From positions 620,001 to 684,000 of the forward strand of contig QPMI01000408.1 of assembly GCA_004431415.1 (NCBI GenBank): 64,000 bases of DNA. Reading direction: 5' to 3'. Within the stretch, counting starts at the first letter, position 1. Each line of letters begins with the position of its first letter. The notes under the pieces are model-generated. The model did not search any database. It worked only from the letters and a program-made list of their open reading frames with translations, and had not been told where the DNA came from. The DNA is from Cyanophora paradoxa. Its lineage: Eukaryota > Glaucocystophyceae > Cyanophorales > Cyanophoraceae. This document shows positions 56,274 to 64,000 of this stretch, piece after piece. A program made the position numbers and the translations under genes.

Positions 56274-58472
56274 ATGGAGCACTGGATGACCGCACAGCCA
56301 CGGCGCGTAGTGCTAAAAGGGCATAAAGACGCTGTGAACGATGCCCGCTTCTCCCCGGTACGTCGCGCGGCGCCGCCAACTCGCGCCCTGCAGCTGGTGA
56401 TGGGGCGCCGCGGCCGGCTCTGCAGGACGACATACACATCACATCCGCATCTCGCGACGGCTCCATCCGGCTTTGGCCGGTACCAGTGTCGTCGCGGGTC
56501 GCCGAACTGTCGGAATCGCACTGCTGGCCGTCTGCGCATCAGGGGCAGGCTGTCTATGCTGTTCGTTTCTCAAAGGACAGCTCGCGGATCGTGTCAGGCG
56601 GCGGCGACTGCCACGTACGAGTATGGGACTTGAAATCCAAGAAGCAGCTCATGGAGCTCAAGTGCGACGGGCAGATTCTCGTTGTCGCTGTACATCAGGC
56701 ACCTCAGCTCGGCGAGGTCTTTGCGTCTGGCGACCTTGGTGGAAAGATTTCGGTTTGGATCTCGCGCAGTTCAACAGGCCCGCCAACCTTACGGTGGAAA
56801 TCCGCCGCGCACACAAGCCGTGTCCGCTGTATCGCATTCTCCCCAGTGCGCTCGGCCCAGCGGTGAATGCCGCTTCCTCTGAATAAATATTTATTTCTTT
56901 TGTGCACTCTGCAGGACGGCCTCCGGCTGGCTTCCGGGTCCTGGGATGAAACTGCTAAGATCTGGGACGTGCTCTCTGGTGCGGAGCTTGCCAGCATGCG
57001 GCACGGGGGCGCAGTCAACGGTCTGGCATTCGTTTCCGTGCGTGCTGATCTTTTTTCAAATCTCAATGTTCCGAAGTTCGCCCTTTTTCTTACTGGTATC
57101 CGGATCCATCAACATTCAGAATGGCGCCCAGTTATTCACTGCCTCCGCTTGTGACGACGATCGCGAGGCACCAGCCTTATACTTATGGGATGCAAATACG
57201 GGTGCCTGTGTTCGCAAATTCGGTGCATTCGGTGCAGGCGATAGCGCCATGCTGTCCTTGGCGTTTTCCGAGGTGCCTTGGCAATATTAATATTGCTGAG
57301 GTTTGCCAAATTGCTGTAATATTAATTAATGACATTTTCGATGCCAGAATGCGTACGGCTCATTTGCGGCTTTTTCGAGCTCATCGAAGCAAGTGCGGCT
57401 ATGCGCCTGGGATGCGGACTCGTCGGGTCTTCTCCGGATCCGGTCTGAGCTTCATTTAGAAGGGCACGAAGACGAAGTACGTTCTGTTGCCTTCTCTGCG
57501 GTTCGTGAATGATCGTTCAATATTTATGAAGATACATTATCTCACAAGTCTGACGATTGCGAGTTGCGGTTTTTAATGCACAGGATGACAAACGCATTGT
57601 CTGTGCGTGTGATGATAACAAAATTTTGATCTGGACACAGAGAGATCCGCTTACGGATCCGGAAGTACAGCTTGGGCAATCGCAATTCGAGGTGCAAACG
57701 CCCCATACTTCTTATTTGCGTGTCTCCGGATCCGCCTTCGATTTTTGAACTTTTAAAACAGCAACTACAAGCGGCAATGAAGCAAGCCGCGCTCCTTGCA
57801 GCAAGCTCTGGCAAGGAGTACAAGCAACTGCAGAAGCAGGCAGCGCAAGCTGAGCAATGGAAGGGAGCGGCAGCGAGATTGAAAGAGGAATTGTCTGCAA
57901 GCAAGAAGATGCAACAAGCGGCAGAGCAGCTGGCAGCCTCAGCCGAGCAACGGGCAGCTTCGGCCGAGAGGCGCGCAACTACAGCGGAGAAGCGGGCCAC
58001 CCAAGCTAAGCTCGCAGAGGAATCCACGGTAGTTGAGCTCAAGGCCACACACGCAGAGGCGGCTCGGCTCAAGCGTAGGCTCGAGATGGCAGAGCAGTCC
58101 GCGCAGCTGCTTCAGGGCCAGCTGGAGACAGCCGTCCAGCTCTCCGACGCGCACCTCCAAACGCTCTCTGCTGCACAGCTGAAGGAGCTCGCCGATCGCC
58201 TCCACCGCGAGGCCCGGCGTGTCGACGAGACGCACGTCGAGAAAAAGTGCAAGGAGGCAGCGGAGGCGGCGCGGCGCGCGGCAGCAGCGGAGGTAGAGGA
58301 CGCGAAGACCTGCATCGTGTGCTCGGAGCGATCCGTGGAAATCACTCTGCAGCCGTGCGGGCACTCGACCCTCTGCGAGCAGTGCGCCCTTCTTCTCTGG
58401 AACAGTTCGCGGCAGTGCCCCGTCGATCGCATCGCTTTCACCGAGTACAAGCGGATTCGGCTGCCTTATTGA
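56274..58472 (+). CDS. WD40 + coiled coil + C-terminal RING (C3HC4) protein
   Basis: Start MEHWMTAQPRRVVLKGHKDA. WD40 repeats: GHKDAVNDARFSP, ITSASRDGSIRLWPVPVSSR, SRIVSGGGDCHVRVWDLKSK, LGGKISVWISRS, AHTSRVRCIAFSP, LRLASGSWDETAKIWDVLSG, APALYLWDANTGACVRKFGA, QVRLCAWDADSS, GHEDEVRSVAFSA and KRIVCACDDNKILIWTQRD. A coiled coil follows (57750-58250; MQQAAEQLAASAEQRAASAE). The C-terminus holds a RING: CIVCSERSVEITLQPCGHST, LCEQCALLLWNSSRQCPVDR. Cys/His spacing (CxxC...CGHxxxCxxC...CPxDR) fits an MGRN/IAP-like C3HC4 RING, so E3 ubiquitin-ligase activity with WD40 substrate selection is likely. Ends RIRLPY. Introns separate most repeats. Paralogue of the divergent neighbour. Confidence 0.85.
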
Positions 58473-58620
58473 TTCGAATTCTTTTTCTCTCTTCAGCTTT
58501 GAATTTAATTATCGCTTTAGCTCGAGATCTCTTCCCGTACGTGCATTGTGCGCATGCGTGCACATGTACTGCTCATCATGATCATGCGTATGAGACCCCG
58601 CCAGGCAGTACTAGTACAAG
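58473..58620. other. Short spacer, convergent 3' ends
   Basis: About 150 bp, AT-richer, with GATCATGATC-type palindromes; nothing else seen. Confidence 0.5.

Positions 58621-64000
<5,380 letters not shown>

Overview
The window is nuclear DNA from a gene-dense, GC-rich, intron-rich photosynthetic eukaryote. Every recognisable gene is broken by short spacers, mostly about 35-90 bp, that begin GT (sometimes GC) and end AG. There are no operons or Shine-Dalgarno signals. A RbcX-type Rubisco assembly chaperone implies a plastid with green/cyanobacterial (form IB) Rubisco. A cytosolic-type glycogen/starch phosphorylase, an OLE1-like delta-9 desaturase with a C-terminal cytochrome b5, a cyanobacterial-type Trp-rich domain protein and an NDK/Dpy-30/adenylate-kinase protein of ciliary type also fit an alga with flagella. 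A glaucophyte such as Cyanophora would suit this mix, but that is an inference and no marker here proves it.

Layout, left to right: RbcX (-) and a USP30-like deubiquitinase (+), head to head; a 1.1 kb spacer; a composite delta-12/delta-9 desaturase plus cytochrome b5 locus (-) head to head with a multi-pass Cys-rich membrane protein (+); an AT-richer 1.2 kb spacer; a PrxQ-like peroxiredoxin (+) and a KGD4-like mitochondrial subunit (+); glycogen phosphorylase (-) head to head with an SCP/NIF-type CTD phosphatase (+); a glycine-rich, possibly plastid-envelope protein (-); a large O-GlcNAc transferase (-) head to head with a PH-domain protein (+); a Polycomb RING protein of PCGF type (-) head to head with an unidentified protein (+); a CorA-like cation channel (-) head to head with an NDK-Dpy30-AK-AK fusion (+); an FCP1-type CTD phosphatase with BRCT (-) head to head with a coiled-coil/PIN protein (+); a secreted LamG-like protein (+); an 85-residue unknown (-) head to head with a DnaJ-zinc-finger/DUF2389 protein (+); two paralogous WD40/coiled-coil genes head to head, one ending in a RING; and the 3' half of an ABCC transporter (-) that runs off the right edge.

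The genes are not one pathway. Themes are plastid and lipid function (RbcX, desaturases, glycine-rich protein, DnaJ/DUF2389), carbon storage (phosphorylase), nuclear regulation (two Pol II CTD phosphatases, PCGF, OGT), mitochondria (KGD4, USP30-like) and probably the flagellum (NDK-AK fusion).

The most striking observations are the apparent fusion of two desaturases and a cytochrome b5 in one gene, the NDK-Dpy30-AK-AK fusion, recurrent GC-AG introns, a class of introns starting GTACCCC, a DnaJ-like zinc finger split to the two ends of a DUF2389 protein, and the divergent WD40 paralogue pair. Exon-intron structures were worked out by eye from reading frame, GT/GC-AG borders and remembered family consensus. 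First exons are the least certain parts.
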